Assembly (NCBI RefSeq): GCF_020521235.1 | Contig: NZ_BLAY01000040.1 | Location: forward strand, 1-61,899 | From: Microseira wollei NIES-4236 | Lineage (GTDB): Bacteria > Cyanobacteriota > Cyanobacteriia > Cyanobacteriales > Aerosakkonemataceae | Reading direction: 5' to 3' | Length of the DNA stretch: 61,899 bases | Shown here: one piece after another, positions 35,889-44,958 of the stretch | Position numbering within the stretch: the first letter of the stretch is position 1 | Layout: each line of letters starts with the position of its first letter | Position numbers and translations under genes: made by a program | Notes under the pieces: model-generated | What the model was told of the DNA's origin: nothing | Seen by the model: the letters and a program-made list of their open reading frames with translations, nothing else | Database searches by the model: none

Positions 35889-36540
35889 CTAACTGAGTCA
35901 TTGCTTCATCAGCACGTTGCTTTTCCTGTTCGGCGCGTTGACGTTCCTGTTCTTTCAGTTGAGCTAATTCAACATAGGTGAGGAACCGTTCTCCTGAAGG
36001 CGAAAAAATTTCCAGATCGTTTCCTGTTACTTGGAACCTAATTTGTAATCGGGGACTCACCCAGTTATTCATTTCTTCTATTAGTTCTAGTTTCTCTCCA
36101 GAACGCAACCAACCGATTGCATCAACTTCATCTAAGTCATAAACATAATATTCTTCAACACCGAAGCGCTCATAAAACTTAAGCTTCTGAAGCATTTCTT
36201 GGAATCTTTTCAGACGACTACCGGGAGATAAGACTTCCAATACTACTTGTGGCGGGATATTCTCTTCTTCCCATTGTTTGTAAGAACCTCTGTCGCCTTT
36301 TGGTCTGCCAAAAACAACCATAGTATCGGGTGCTTGGCTAGTCTTGTTATCGCCTTCAACGGGATACCAAAGTAAATCCCCTGCAACAAACACATCGAGA
36401 TTATTGGCAAATAACAGTTCTAAATTTTCTTTAATTGTCACAATCGGGCGAAATTGTTTGGTGTTGTCTGCCATTGGTTGACCATCGCTTTCCGGGTAAA
36501 TGATGGCGGGCGCGGTATTGGTTGGTAGTTGTTTGACCAT
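35866..36540 (-). CDS. Uma2-family endonuclease-like protein
   Basis: 224 residues from ATG 36540 (MVKQLPTNTAPAIIYPESDG); upstream in-frame ATGs at 36576 and 36663 are less likely. Uma2 is a PD-(D/E)XK-like family hugely expanded in cyanobacteria with unproven function. Marks: FVAGDLLWYPVEGDN, APDTMVVFGRPKGDRGSYKQW, PPQVVLEVLSPGSR (the acidic E-x-LSP core) and FYERFGVEEYYVYDLD. A short coiled coil (QERQRAEQEKQRADEAM) ends the protein; most relatives have a longer tail. It runs into the convergent toxin gene. Confidence 0.9.
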   Translation of the reverse strand: MVKQLPTNTAPAIIYPESDGQPMADNTKQFRPIVTIKENLELLFANNLDVFVAGDLLWYPVEGDNKTSQAPDTMVVFGRPKGDRGSYKQWEEENIPPQVVLEVLSPGSRLKRFQEMLQKLKFYERFGVEEYYVYDLDEVDAIGWLRSGEKLELIEEMNNWVSPRLQIRFQVTGNDLEIFSPSGERFLTYVELAQLKEQERQRAEQEKQRADEAMTQLAKNLIFL

Positions 36541-36663
36541 GTTGCTGCCTCGCGAACCTGGGAGGACTGCTTTCATTGTAGCGATCGCCGTCTGCGTATC
36601 ATCACCGCGATCGCGTTCGCACTGCTTGCCTCGAATACACCTAGTTGGGTCAAATTCTCCCAA

Positions 36664-36829
36664 GTTTGTAAAATTTGAAAAAAAAATAGCCGCAAGCTCT
36701 TAAAATAAAAAATATGCGTGAATTTACGGCAAATCCGGGCTTCTCCTATTTCTAGACGTTTAGAGGGATATCTAACTTGACGAAATTTGAGGGAATGCTC
36801 AAAGTCCTAGCTCACGATCGATTAGTTTC
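36664..36829. other. intergenic region between divergent genes
   Basis: AT-rich DNA with no repeat. It must hold the promoters of the Uma2 gene and the YbhB-like gene; no clear boxes can be assigned. Confidence 0.5.
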
Positions 36830-36937
36830 ATGTTTTATTCCATTGGTCGAAGAACTTTTATTTGGCAAATCGCTAATCTAGTCGGATTGTTCCTAGCGAG
36901 TTGCCATTCTGCTAGCAACCTAAAGGAGGTCAACAAT

Positions 36938-37396
36938 ATGAAACTTGACAGTAGTGCCTTTTCCGCAAACGCCCTAATTCCCCCTAAATATACCTGCGAC
37001 GGTCAAGATATTTCTCCTCCCCTCCAATGGGATGAACCCCCACCAGGAACGCAAAGCTTTGTTTTAATTGTTGACGACCCAGATGCACCGGGTCGGACAT
37101 TTGTCCATTGGGTTGTTTACGACATACCTGCTGTTGTCCGCGAACTACCACAGCAAGTTCCCACCCAGAAAACTTTAGCTGATGGTAGCATCCAGGGCAG
37201 AAATGATTTTGGCAAATTTGGTTATGGTGGTCCGTGTCCTCCCAGCGGCACCCACCGATACTTTTTTAAACTTTATGCCCTCGATCAAACCTTGGGACTG
37301 GCAGAGGGTGCTACCAAAGATAAAGTAGTCGCAGCAATGGAGGGTCATATTTTGGCGTCGGCAGAACTGATCGGACGCTATTCGCGACAGCGTTAA
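36938..37396 (+). CDS. YbhB/YbcL-family (Raf kinase inhibitor-like) protein
   Basis: 152 residues from the ATG at 36938. This start has an excellent ribosome site (AAAGGAGG, 7 bases before). Family marks are SPPLQWDEPPPGTQSFVLIV, DDPDAPGRTFVHWVVYDIP and YGGPCPPSGTHRYFFKLYAL, forming the phosphatidylethanolamine-binding fold. An alternative start at 36830 would add a lipoprotein-type signal (NLVGLFLASC, Cys about 25), making the protein membrane-anchored. Both starts may be used. The ligand and role in bacteria are not established. Confidence 0.9.
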   Translation: MKLDSSAFSANALIPPKYTCDGQDISPPLQWDEPPPGTQSFVLIVDDPDAPGRTFVHWVVYDIPAVVRELPQQVPTQKTLADGSIQGRNDFGKFGYGGPCPPSGTHRYFFKLYALDQTLGLAEGATKDKVVAAMEGHILASAELIGRYSRQR

Positions 37397-37412
37397 TTTT
37401 TTCGGGTATTGC

Positions 37413-37440
37413 AAAAAAAAAGCACCTTTTTTAAGGTGCT
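37413..37440 (-). terminator. intrinsic terminator on the minus strand
   Basis: AGCACCTT-TTTT-AAGGTGCT hairpin; on the minus strand it is followed by nine T. It would stop transcripts coming from the right (the membrane-protein gene at 37740-38372) and may also act weakly for the plus-strand gene that ends at 37396. Confidence 0.7.
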
Positions 37441-37470
37441 AAATACAAGCATGAGGATTTGAACTTTTCC

Positions 37471-37574
37471 AGGACTTACGCAAGAAGAGAAAAGAAACTT
37501 GGTTTCGACCGTCGATCTGTGATTGCCAAACCAACGATTTTTCGGAGCGCCCTTTGTTTCTTTGCGTAAGTCCT
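37471..37574. repeat. AGGACTTACGCAA foldback element
   Basis: Perfect 13-bp termini AGGACTTACGCAA and TTGCGTAAGTCCT; inside, GAAACTTGGTTTCGACC and CGATTTTTCGG, related to the copies at 17780 and 58697. Confidence 0.92.
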
Positions 37575-37599
37575 ATTTTCCATTGAGTTTCTAATAACT

Positions 37600-37726
37600 C
37601 AAATTGCTAGTTATCTCTCTTGGAGCGGCTAATGGCTAATGGCTAATGGCGAGATTGGTAAAAATCCTAGATTAGCAATTAGCCATTAGCCATTAGCAAC
37701 GCCAAAGTTTATAACTAGCAACTTGC
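37600..37726. repeat. foldback element with AAGTTGCTAGTT termini, copy C
   Basis: CAAATTGCTAGTTAT (37600-37614) faces ATAACTAGCAACTTG (37711-37725) with one mismatch. The arms carry GCTAATG heptamers and their inverse around AAAAATCCTAGATTAGC, the same core as copy A. It stops 14 bases from the end of the next gene. Confidence 0.9.
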
Positions 37727-37739
37727 GTTAATAGTGCGT

Positions 37740-38372
37740 TCAACGCTCGGTTCTGTAAGTATTGCGATCGCGCGTTCCCACAGCCGCACCCGCCAAGGAC
37801 GCGACTAAACCTAGCAAAGAACCAAATACAAACGACCAACCTACTCTAGCCGCATTGCCAGCCAATTCGCGCGCTTGTTGAGCCGATACGTTGGGGGCTT
37901 GGTTCGGTATGTTCACCGCGCCCCGCTGAGCTTGGTTGATCGCTTCCCCAGCGTTAGATGCGATCGCTCCAAACGTACCCGCTACCCCACTCGCTAACAG
38001 CCAAGAACCCAATGCTAAGGTTGTTGCCCACAAAATTGCACCGTTGAGCATGGCCGTATTGCGGTTCATCGGACCGCTAGCACGAGCTGCAACCCAACTA
38101 CCGACAAATAAACTAATAAACAAACTGATAATTGACCAAATGCCTATACCAGTGCCAACATCCCCAGCATTTGTTCTGGGCGCCCCTGAAGTTGAAAGGC
38201 CGCTCAGACCGATGGCAGCACCCAAAGCGCTTAAAATTAATTGCGTTGCTAAAGCAACCAAAACACCTGCAATAATTGGCCCCCACCTGACGCGGTCGTG
38301 ATAATCAACAACGCGAGTCCCTACGACTGGCTCAGCAACAATATTTTCTCCTGGTCTATTTACGTATGTCAC
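37740..38372 (-). CDS. four-helix membrane protein, function unknown
   Basis: 210 residues. After a hydrophilic start (TYVNRPGENIVAEPVVGTRV) come four predicted helices: WGPIIAGVLVALATQLILSAL, GIWSIISLFISLFVGSWVAA, AILWATTLALGSWLLASGVAG and a C-terminal WSFVFGSLLGLVASLAGAAV. The pattern of glycine-rich helices with an alanine/asparagine-rich outer loop (AGEAINQAQRGAVNIPNQ) is seen in bacterial membrane proteins near stress genes. No function can be given. The reading direction is toward the minus-strand terminator at 37413. Confidence 0.8.
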   Translation of the reverse strand: MTYVNRPGENIVAEPVVGTRVVDYHDRVRWGPIIAGVLVALATQLILSALGAAIGLSGLSTSGAPRTNAGDVGTGIGIWSIISLFISLFVGSWVAARASGPMNRNTAMLNGAILWATTLALGSWLLASGVAGTFGAIASNAGEAINQAQRGAVNIPNQAPNVSAQQARELAGNAARVGWSFVFGSLLGLVASLAGAAVGTRDRNTYRTER

Positions 38373-38913
38373 GGTTTTTTCCCTCCGTTATGCCTCGATC
38401 CGAATCTAGTTTTTATCTTTGGCGATCTTTACGCTTGAGCTTTAATGTAGGGCGAAATAGATCCGGTGAATATCTACCAGTAGAAAGAACTGCTATCTAT
38501 CAAAAGAAATAAATAGAATAATTACGTAGCTTTGACGATGTTAATTGGTAATTGGTAATTGGATTAAAAGGCTGCGAATTCTTGACAACTATCCATTAAA
38601 CTCGAACTCTTTAGAGCGTATTTGATAAGTATTTGATCTCCCTATGCCCCCTTGTTAATGAGGGTTAAGGGGGAGCCAAGTCTCCCTTTTTAAGGGGGAT
38701 CAAAGTCCCACTTGTTAAGGGGGATTTAAGGGGATCTCCAACTAATAAAGGTAACGCGAACGACTGTTGAAAATCATATAACAGTAAATAGTCTTTTTGT
38801 CAAGCCCAGACTGCCCAGATCGTGTGTAGGCGATCGCGTGTGACAGTTGCGTAAGTCCTGAGTAATATAAAAGTCTAGCAGCAGATTCAGGAGTTTGGAA
38901 GGAATCAGTAGTA
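38373..38913. other. intergenic region upstream of the biosynthetic operon
   Basis: Holds a short STRR stretch (TAATTGG units near 38540), a cluster of CCCCCTTGTTAA / AAGGGGGAT units in both orientations (38646-38742), a HIP1 site and a TTGCGTAAGTCCTGA end (38847). The promoter of the operon from 38914 must lie here; TAATAT at 38870-38880 is a possible -10 region. No gene seen. Confidence 0.6.
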
Positions 38914-39591
38914 ATGGCATCTTCCCTATTTACACAATCTCCCCCAACCTACACGATCAAACAAAGACCGACAAGCGGATACCGATGCTGGCAGCTACTT
39001 TGGAGCATTTTGCTAGTGCTGGCAATTTGGAATGTGCCCCAATGCGCTCTGGCAGATGCCAACCAACAGGATATCAATGGGATTATTCGCACGCGGGAGA
39101 TGGCTCTGCAAGCTCTCAACACTCGTGATTTTTCCAAAATTGAGCCTTACTTACATCCAACCTTCACGATCACAACGGTCGATAACCGTGTTTTTCATAA
39201 GGTGCAAGACTTTGAAAATTACTGGAATCAGCAATTCTCCAGTTCGATCAAAGACATCAAAATGACTTTGAAGGTGGATACTCCCAAAAGGTTTCTGTCG
39301 CCAGAGACTGCGGTTTCCTACGGAGATGCGATCGCAACGTTCTATTTCCGGGATGGTAATTCGGCTAATATGGCGATGCGGTGGACAGCCGTGATGCAAA
39401 AGTTTCAAGGCAGATGGACAATTCAATCGCTGCATTTCTCTTCTAACCTACTGAATAACCCGGTACTGAATGGTACCCAGCAAGTGGGTCGTGCTACGAC
39501 AGTTGCCGCAGGGGTGGGCGGCTTTTTGCTGGGGGCAGTCGGGATGCTGCTATGGCATCGCAGGCGTAAACAACCAAGGGAAAGAGTGTAG
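38914..39591 (+). CDS. NTF2/SnoaL-like secreted or membrane-anchored protein
   Basis: 225 residues. A hydrophobic segment (LLWSILLVLAIWNV, cut near ALA-DA at about 48) is followed by an NTF2-like domain (NGIIRTREMALQALNTRDF, then HPTFTITTVDNRVFHKVQDF and WTAVMQKFQGRWTIQSLHF, about 52-180) and a C-terminal helix GVGGFLLGAVGMLLW before a basic end. NTF2-like domains bind small molecules or act as isomerases and cyclases. It is the first gene of the operon, five bases before the glycosyltransferase. Confidence 0.78.
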   Translation: MASSLFTQSPPTYTIKQRPTSGYRCWQLLWSILLVLAIWNVPQCALADANQQDINGIIRTREMALQALNTRDFSKIEPYLHPTFTITTVDNRVFHKVQDFENYWNQQFSSSIKDIKMTLKVDTPKRFLSPETAVSYGDAIATFYFRDGNSANMAMRWTAVMQKFQGRWTIQSLHFSSNLLNNPVLNGTQQVGRATTVAAGVGGFLLGAVGMLLWHRRRKQPRERV

Positions 39592-39596
39592 CCAAT

Positions 39597-40889
39597 ATGG
39601 TGGAAACAAGTACCGATCGGTTAAGTAATGATATCAGCGGCGATCGCGATCGCCGTGTCAAGGCAACGCTGGTAGTTCTACTAATCTGGGGAATCGTCAG
39701 TTTACTCCACTGGCAACCCCAGACCCAATGGTTCATGGTGGGATTAACAGCAGTCCTAAGTATTCAAACAGCAAGAATGCTGATGGCAAAACCGACTTCT
39801 CCAACGATTGAGGGCGATGTTGATTTGCCGCAAGTCTCAATTCTAGTTCCCGCTAAAAATGAAAGTGCGGTCTTAATCGATCTAGTTGATAATCTATTTC
39901 ACCTGAACTATCCAACTACTCATTTAGAGATTTGGGTAATTGATGATGGGAGTACCGATCGAACTCCTCAAATTTTGAGCAAATTACAAACTCAATTTCC
40001 CAAGTTACAAGTTCATCGGAGAGAATCAAAAGGCGGTAAATCAGGGGCGCTGAACTCAGTTTTTCCCTTTACGCAGGGAGACATTATCTTAGTCTGCGAT
40101 GCCGATGCTCAACTTCCTGCGGATTTCCTACAGCAAATAGTTCCTCTATTCCAGCAGAGTGCGATCGGTGCGGTGCAGGTGCGAAAAAGCATTTCTAATG
40201 CCGAGCTTAATTTCCTAACTCGTTGCCAACAGATGGAAATGAATTGCGATGCTTTTCTACAAACCCATCGCATTGCTGTTGCTGGAATTACTGAACTCCG
40301 AGGAAATGGAATGTTAGTACGGCGAGAATTACTAGAACAGTGCAACGGTTGGAGCGAAGATACTGTCACTGACGATTTGGATCTAACTTTCAAGCTGTAT
40401 TTAATCGGTACAAAAATTGAGTTTTTTACCCTGCCAGCCATTCGGGAAGAAGGGGTCACAACCTGGAGGAATCTTTGGCATCAACACTGTCGTTGGGCTG
40501 AAGGAGGCTATCAGCGTCACCTCGATTATTTTCCTCAAAATTTTACTTTAGGTTGGGCCAAAGAAATGGATTTATTGTTGTTTTTAATATTGCAATTTAT
40601 TCTTCCTATTGGAGTCATTCCTGACCTGATATGGACAATCTTTTATAGTCACCATGCCGTTCTTTTCCCTCTGCAAACTTTACTCGGTTTTCTTTTAACC
40701 GTTGGTTTTATGGCGGGAATTAACCAATTTCAAGATTTACGAGGATGGCGATTAGTTTGGGCAACGATTCAAGGTTCTCTCTACATGGTGCATTGGATAC
40801 CCGTGATGATTGTGGTAACATTAAGGATCTGCGTGAAAAAGGGGCGATCGCAGTGGGTTAAAACTGACCATTATGGGCGCTCGGCTTAA
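39597..40889 (+). CDS. family 2 glycosyltransferase, membrane type
   Basis: 430 residues. Two helices near the N-terminus, a cytoplasmic GT-A domain (about 75-310) and helices after residue 325. Substrate marks: VSILVPAKNES, VIDDGSTDRTPQIL, ILVCDADAQLP (DxD), the acceptor TDDLDL and the QHCRW motif (Q-x2-RW) of processive or sterol/lipid-linked enzymes. It should move a sugar from a nucleotide donor to a lipid or growing chain. The product of the operon may be glycosylated, or the enzyme may prepare a sugar building block. Confidence 0.88.
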   Translation: MVETSTDRLSNDISGDRDRRVKATLVVLLIWGIVSLLHWQPQTQWFMVGLTAVLSIQTARMLMAKPTSPTIEGDVDLPQVSILVPAKNESAVLIDLVDNLFHLNYPTTHLEIWVIDDGSTDRTPQILSKLQTQFPKLQVHRRESKGGKSGALNSVFPFTQGDIILVCDADAQLPADFLQQIVPLFQQSAIGAVQVRKSISNAELNFLTRCQQMEMNCDAFLQTHRIAVAGITELRGNGMLVRRELLEQCNGWSEDTVTDDLDLTFKLYLIGTKIEFFTLPAIREEGVTTWRNLWHQHCRWAEGGYQRHLDYFPQNFTLGWAKEMDLLLFLILQFILPIGVIPDLIWTIFYSHHAVLFPLQTLLGFLLTVGFMAGINQFQDLRGWRLVWATIQGSLYMVHWIPVMIVVTLRICVKKGRSQWVKTDHYGRSA

Positions 40890-40949
40890 TAAAAAATTGG
40901 GTATTGAGATAAATAAACAGATTCAATAGCGCCAAAGAAACAAAGATTC

Positions 40950-42674
40950 ATGTTAAATTTGTTGATTCAAAACGGGTTAATTTTAGATGGGTTAGGCTCT
41001 GCGCCGATGCGGGGGGATATTGGCATTCAAAATGGTAAGATTGTGGCGATCGCATCCTCTCTTCCCCCCAATGCAGATCAAATTGTAGATGCTTCCGGGT
41101 TGTGGGTAACACCAGGATTTATCGACATTCACACTCACTACGATTTAGAGTTAGAAATTGCACCGGGATTGAGCGAATCAGTTCGTCATGGCGTTACCAG
41201 CGTTGTAATTGGTAATTGCAGCTTGTCTGTTGCAGTTGGTAAACCGCAAATGCTGGCAGATATTTTTCAGAGAGTCGAAACTCTTTCCCATCGGCTGATT
41301 GAGAAATGGTTAAAACAGTCGGTTTCTTGGCAGACACCCGCAGAATATTTAGCACATTTACAACAATTACCCCTTGGTGCCAATGTTGCACCACTATTTG
41401 GGCATAGTGCCTTACGCGCTCATGTGATGGGATTGGAACGAAGCCTAACAGTTCAACCCTCAGAAACCGAACTCAAAACCATGCAGCAAATCGCCGCAGA
41501 TGTGTTAGAAGCGGGATTTATTGGTATCTCAATAGATATGTTTCCTTGGCATCGCATGAGTGGAGAATGGCGCGGTTGCACAATTCCATCACAACAGGCT
41601 AAATTTCCAGAATATGCTATGCTTGCCGATCTTTGTCGCGAACGAGATTTAGTTTTTCAAGTGACTCCGAATTTACAACGGCTGGCCTCTTTTCTAGATA
41701 TTCTGCGCCTGGGTTCAGGAATTGGGCAAAAATCCTTAAGATTGACAGTTTTATCAGCGCTGGATGCCGTACACGATCGCAAATTATGGCGCATCTTTTC
41801 TCCCCTCCTTTATTTTTGGAACCGCCTGCTTAAGGGAAATGTTCGCTTTCAAACCTTGACTGAACCCTTCACGATTTATTCTGATGGTTCTGTCACTCCT
41901 TTATTTGAAGAATTCCCCACAGGCGCACAACTAAATAGCTGCGGTTCGCGACAGGAACGGCAACAATTATGGGAGTTAGAAACTTTTCGCCGCCAATTTC
42001 GCCAGGAATGGCTGAATAATTGGCGCAAATCATTCCATCGTCAGTTAGATTTAATGGAAATTGTGCGCTGTCCTGAAACGAGTTGGCAGGGATTAAGTTT
42101 TGCTGAAGTTGCCGCTCAAAAGCAACAGGAACCTGTAGATTTGTTTATTGAGGCGTTGCGGAAGTACGACACAGATTTGCGTTGGGTGGCGACGGGAGCG
42201 AACGATCGCTTAAAACCCCGTTTAGCACTCATGCAGCACCCCTATATTTTGCCCGGTTTTACGGATGCTGGCGCTCACGTGCGTAACCTGGGTTACTATG
42301 ATGGGGCTTTATCTTTGCTCAAGCAAGCAGTTGCAACGAAGTTTCTGGCACCAGAAATTGCGATCGCTCGCGTTACAGGAGAACCCGCTGGTTGGTTTAG
42401 GCTGGATACAGGCGTTCTCAAAGTTGGTGCCGGGGCCGATCTGGTTTTACTTAATCCCCAAGCGCTCAACCAGCCTATCAGTCCCCAAGTGGAAATATCA
42501 GATCCAGTTCTAGATGGTGAACCTCGCATGGTTAAACGCGGATCGGAAGAAATTGTGGAAGCGGTTTATATTAATGGAATTAGAGTTGTTTGTCGGGGTC
42601 AAGTTAGCGATCGCTTAGGTCGAGAACGTCTGGGAACCGTTTTATTTCCATCTTTTTGCTCTCATAGTTTATGA
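40950..42674 (+). CDS. N-acyl-D-amino-acid deacylase family amidohydrolase
   Basis: 574 residues of the metal-dependent amidohydrolase fold. Metal ligands: PGFIDIHTHYD (HxH) at about 57-67, GHSALRAHVMG, then the late GFTDAGAHVRNLGYYDG with Asp. The C-terminal beta-sandwich closes with LDTGVLKVGAGADLVLLNP. Characterised members cut N-acyl-D-amino acids; a long middle insert and odd metal-site spacing are shared with less studied relatives. In this operon it may release or trim an N-acyl group, the opposite of the GH3 ligase. The end overlaps the next ATG by four bases. Confidence 0.85.
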   Translation: MLNLLIQNGLILDGLGSAPMRGDIGIQNGKIVAIASSLPPNADQIVDASGLWVTPGFIDIHTHYDLELEIAPGLSESVRHGVTSVVIGNCSLSVAVGKPQMLADIFQRVETLSHRLIEKWLKQSVSWQTPAEYLAHLQQLPLGANVAPLFGHSALRAHVMGLERSLTVQPSETELKTMQQIAADVLEAGFIGISIDMFPWHRMSGEWRGCTIPSQQAKFPEYAMLADLCRERDLVFQVTPNLQRLASFLDILRLGSGIGQKSLRLTVLSALDAVHDRKLWRIFSPLLYFWNRLLKGNVRFQTLTEPFTIYSDGSVTPLFEEFPTGAQLNSCGSRQERQQLWELETFRRQFRQEWLNNWRKSFHRQLDLMEIVRCPETSWQGLSFAEVAAQKQQEPVDLFIEALRKYDTDLRWVATGANDRLKPRLALMQHPYILPGFTDAGAHVRNLGYYDGALSLLKQAVATKFLAPEIAIARVTGEPAGWFRLDTGVLKVGAGADLVLLNPQALNQPISPQVEISDPVLDGEPRMVKRGSEEIVEAVYINGIRVVCRGQVSDRLGRERLGTVLFPSFCSHSL

Positions 42675-43081
42675 CTCCAATTTATCCAAAGTTGAAAAAT
42701 AAAATTAGCGATCGCCTTCTCGATCATCCCTTTACAAACTACTGGGATATTTTTGTTCTCAAACACCAGCACCCCATCAATATCGCCCTTCATATTATCG
42801 GCATACTCTTCTTTTACGGCTTACTTTTCGCCATTTGGAAATCGCAAAATTACTGGTTACTATTAGGCTTGCCCCTCACGCAGTTAATCGGATTAGCCGG
42901 ACATTTTTTATTTGAACGAAGCCATATTGATTTACAAGATGCTGTCTTCTCTTGGCGAGCTTCTTTCTGTTTAGCTAAAATGCTATTTAGGGTTCTATCC
43001 GGTCAATATGGAGAGGATATCCGCCAACGTCAGGAAATTTTACGGCAATATCAGTTAAAAGTAGATGTAACCCACTTGTAA
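42671..43081 (+). CDS. Mpo1-like (DUF962) 2-hydroxy fatty acid dioxygenase
   Basis: 136 residues with two to three membrane helices. The family mark HQHPINIALHIIGILFFYGL (H-x3-N-x3-H-x2-G, about 34-53) and a second LAGHFLFERSH with His pair resemble YGL010w/Mpo1, an Fe(II) dioxygenase that shortens 2-hydroxy fatty acids by one carbon in yeast. That suggests fatty-acyl chemistry in this operon. The gene overlaps the end of the amidohydrolase gene (ATGA). Confidence 0.78.
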   Translation: MTPIYPKLKNKISDRLLDHPFTNYWDIFVLKHQHPINIALHIIGILFFYGLLFAIWKSQNYWLLLGLPLTQLIGLAGHFLFERSHIDLQDAVFSWRASFCLAKMLFRVLSGQYGEDIRQRQEILRQYQLKVDVTHL

Positions 43082-43094
43082 ATAAAGGTTTTTT

Positions 43095-44102
43095 ATGCAG
43101 ATTTTTAACAACTGGAATATCATTACAAAAGGTTGGTATATTGCTTGTCCCAGTCAAGCCTTATCTCCAGGAAAAGCAAAATCAGTAGAGATGTGCGGTC
43201 AAAAAATAGTCATTTTTCGAGGTGAAGATGGAAAAGTTCGGGCTTTAGATGCTTATTGCCCTCATCTCGGAACAGATTTAGGAATTGGGCAAGTTGATGG
43301 AAATTGGATTCGCTGTGCATTTCATCATTGGGCGTTTGATGAAACAGGATATTGTCAAAACATTCCTTGTCAATCGGAAATTCCTGCTGAAGCTAAATTA
43401 CCAGCTTACGCAACTGAGGAAAAATACGGCTTTATTTGGATTTATCCTGATGCTAAAGCACCGGAAGGAGTGGTTGAATTTGACGAACTGAAGGGAAAAG
43501 AGATTGTCAGCCAAGCTGATACCGCTTTTGAAAGAAGTTGCCATCATCACATCTGTATGATGAATGGAATTGATGCTCAACATTTGAAGACTATTCATCA
43601 TTTAGATATCAAAATGGAACTATCTTTACACACAAATGAATTAGGGACGCAAATTGACTTTACAATGCGGGGAGAATTTCCTAAAACAACGCTGCGCGAA
43701 CGATTGGGTCAGCGATTTTTAGGGTCTAGCTATGAGTATTCTATGCGCTATGCACATGGTTGTATTGGTTTGCTGACGATGATGAAAAATGTGCGGCTAT
43801 TTCCTCCGCTTCATACGATCTATGCTTACACTGCGATCGCACCAGGAAGAACGCGAATTCAACCGATTTACATTACTGAGAAACGTCAAGGTATTGTTGG
43901 ATATTTGCTCAGTCAGTTCTTATTGTTGTGTACCCGCTTGGCTTACTATATGCTCAGAGATGAGGATGGCAAGATTTACGACAATATTCGCTTTAATCCC
44001 CAGGTACTCCTCAGCATTGATACGCCACTGACTCAGTATATGCAGTATGTAAACCAACTTGAACCGTCTCGATGGTCGCCGAGTGTCAAGGATGAATACT
44101 GA
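43095..44102 (+). CDS. Rieske 2Fe-2S oxygenase, first of three
   Basis: 335 residues. Rieske cluster: CPHLGTDLG and CAFHHWAFD (CxH ... Cx2H, about 55-77). Mononuclear iron site: NGIDAQHLKTIHH (D-x2-H-x4-H, about 154-166). The layout is of a stand-alone alpha subunit, as in PaO-like and natural-product oxygenases. A hydrophobic stretch near the C-terminus (LLSQFLLLCTRLAYYML) may help it meet a membrane substrate. Electrons probably come from the ferredoxin encoded at 48117. Confidence 0.92.
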   Translation: MQIFNNWNIITKGWYIACPSQALSPGKAKSVEMCGQKIVIFRGEDGKVRALDAYCPHLGTDLGIGQVDGNWIRCAFHHWAFDETGYCQNIPCQSEIPAEAKLPAYATEEKYGFIWIYPDAKAPEGVVEFDELKGKEIVSQADTAFERSCHHHICMMNGIDAQHLKTIHHLDIKMELSLHTNELGTQIDFTMRGEFPKTTLRERLGQRFLGSSYEYSMRYAHGCIGLLTMMKNVRLFPPLHTIYAYTAIAPGRTRIQPIYITEKRQGIVGYLLSQFLLLCTRLAYYMLRDEDGKIYDNIRFNPQVLLSIDTPLTQYMQYVNQLEPSRWSPSVKDEY

Positions 44103-44212
44103 ATTAAACCAACCACTCTGAGATCTGTCACATTGCTCAGAACCTCCAGCAGATTTGCTCAGTAGACTGTTAGTAGTATTCCCCAAAACCGAGTCTCAGT
44201 ACTTCCCGAACG

Positions 44213-44953
44213 ATGAATAGTTGGCTGGTTCCCGTTAAAGAGTTGCGCCCAAGCGATCGCACCGCAATGTACACCCTAATGAACAGCCATTTTAAAGGCA
44301 TAACCTGGGATGGGTTCCAGACCGATCTCGATCGCAAAAACTGGGTGTTATTGTTAAGAAATGAAACAACTAATACTCTTAAAGGTTTTTCAACCCTAAT
44401 GTTCTGTCAAACGAAGTTTTTAGGAGAGAAAATCAGCGTTATTTATTCAGGAGATACCATCGTCGATCCCAGTGCTTGGTCAAGTACGACCCTACCCCGG
44501 AGTTGGATCGCCGCCATCAACTTTCTGCGTCAAAAATATGATGAAAATAAACTATACTGGCTCCTAATTTGCTCTGGTTTTCGTACCTATCGCTTTCTTC
44601 CCACCTTTTGGAAAGAGTTCTATCCCCGCTACAATACAAATACACCTGTCTCTATTCAAAATTTAATGGCAATTTTGGCAGAAGAATATTATGGCGAGTT
44701 CTATAACAAAGCAACTGGAATTGTCCGCTTTAAATCTCCCCAAATTCTTCGGGATGGATTAATTGAAATTCCCAAAGAACGACAGAACAACCCCCATATT
44801 CAATTTTTTACAACCAAAAACCCTGGCTATCGGTTTGGGGATGAATTGGTTTGTTTGACAGAAATTTGTGATGAAAATCTCACCCATGCTGGACAACGGA
44901 TGTGGGAGGCAGAATCGTCGCTAGAAGTTGTGCAAGACTCTGTTTTAATTTAA
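44213..44953 (+). CDS. GNAT-like protein
   Basis: 246 residues, no clear motif for acetyl-CoA. The N-terminal half with MYTLMNSHFKGITWDGFQTDL, LKGFSTLMFCQTKFLGEKI and VIYSGDTIVDPSAW fits a GNAT fold with a short pyrophosphate loop; the C-terminal half is unfamiliar. I am not certain of the family. The 110-base gap before it is the largest in this part of the operon. It precedes the second Rieske gene by five bases. Confidence 0.6.
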   Translation: MNSWLVPVKELRPSDRTAMYTLMNSHFKGITWDGFQTDLDRKNWVLLLRNETTNTLKGFSTLMFCQTKFLGEKISVIYSGDTIVDPSAWSSTTLPRSWIAAINFLRQKYDENKLYWLLICSGFRTYRFLPTFWKEFYPRYNTNTPVSIQNLMAILAEEYYGEFYNKATGIVRFKSPQILRDGLIEIPKERQNNPHIQFFTTKNPGYRFGDELVCLTEICDENLTHAGQRMWEAESSLEVVQDSVLI

Positions 44954-44958
44954 TTTTT

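Noticed and set aside
37440-37465. tRNA-like GTTCAAATCC on the minus strand
   Set aside because: The flanking five bases do not pair to form a T-stem and no acceptor or anticodon arm is found.
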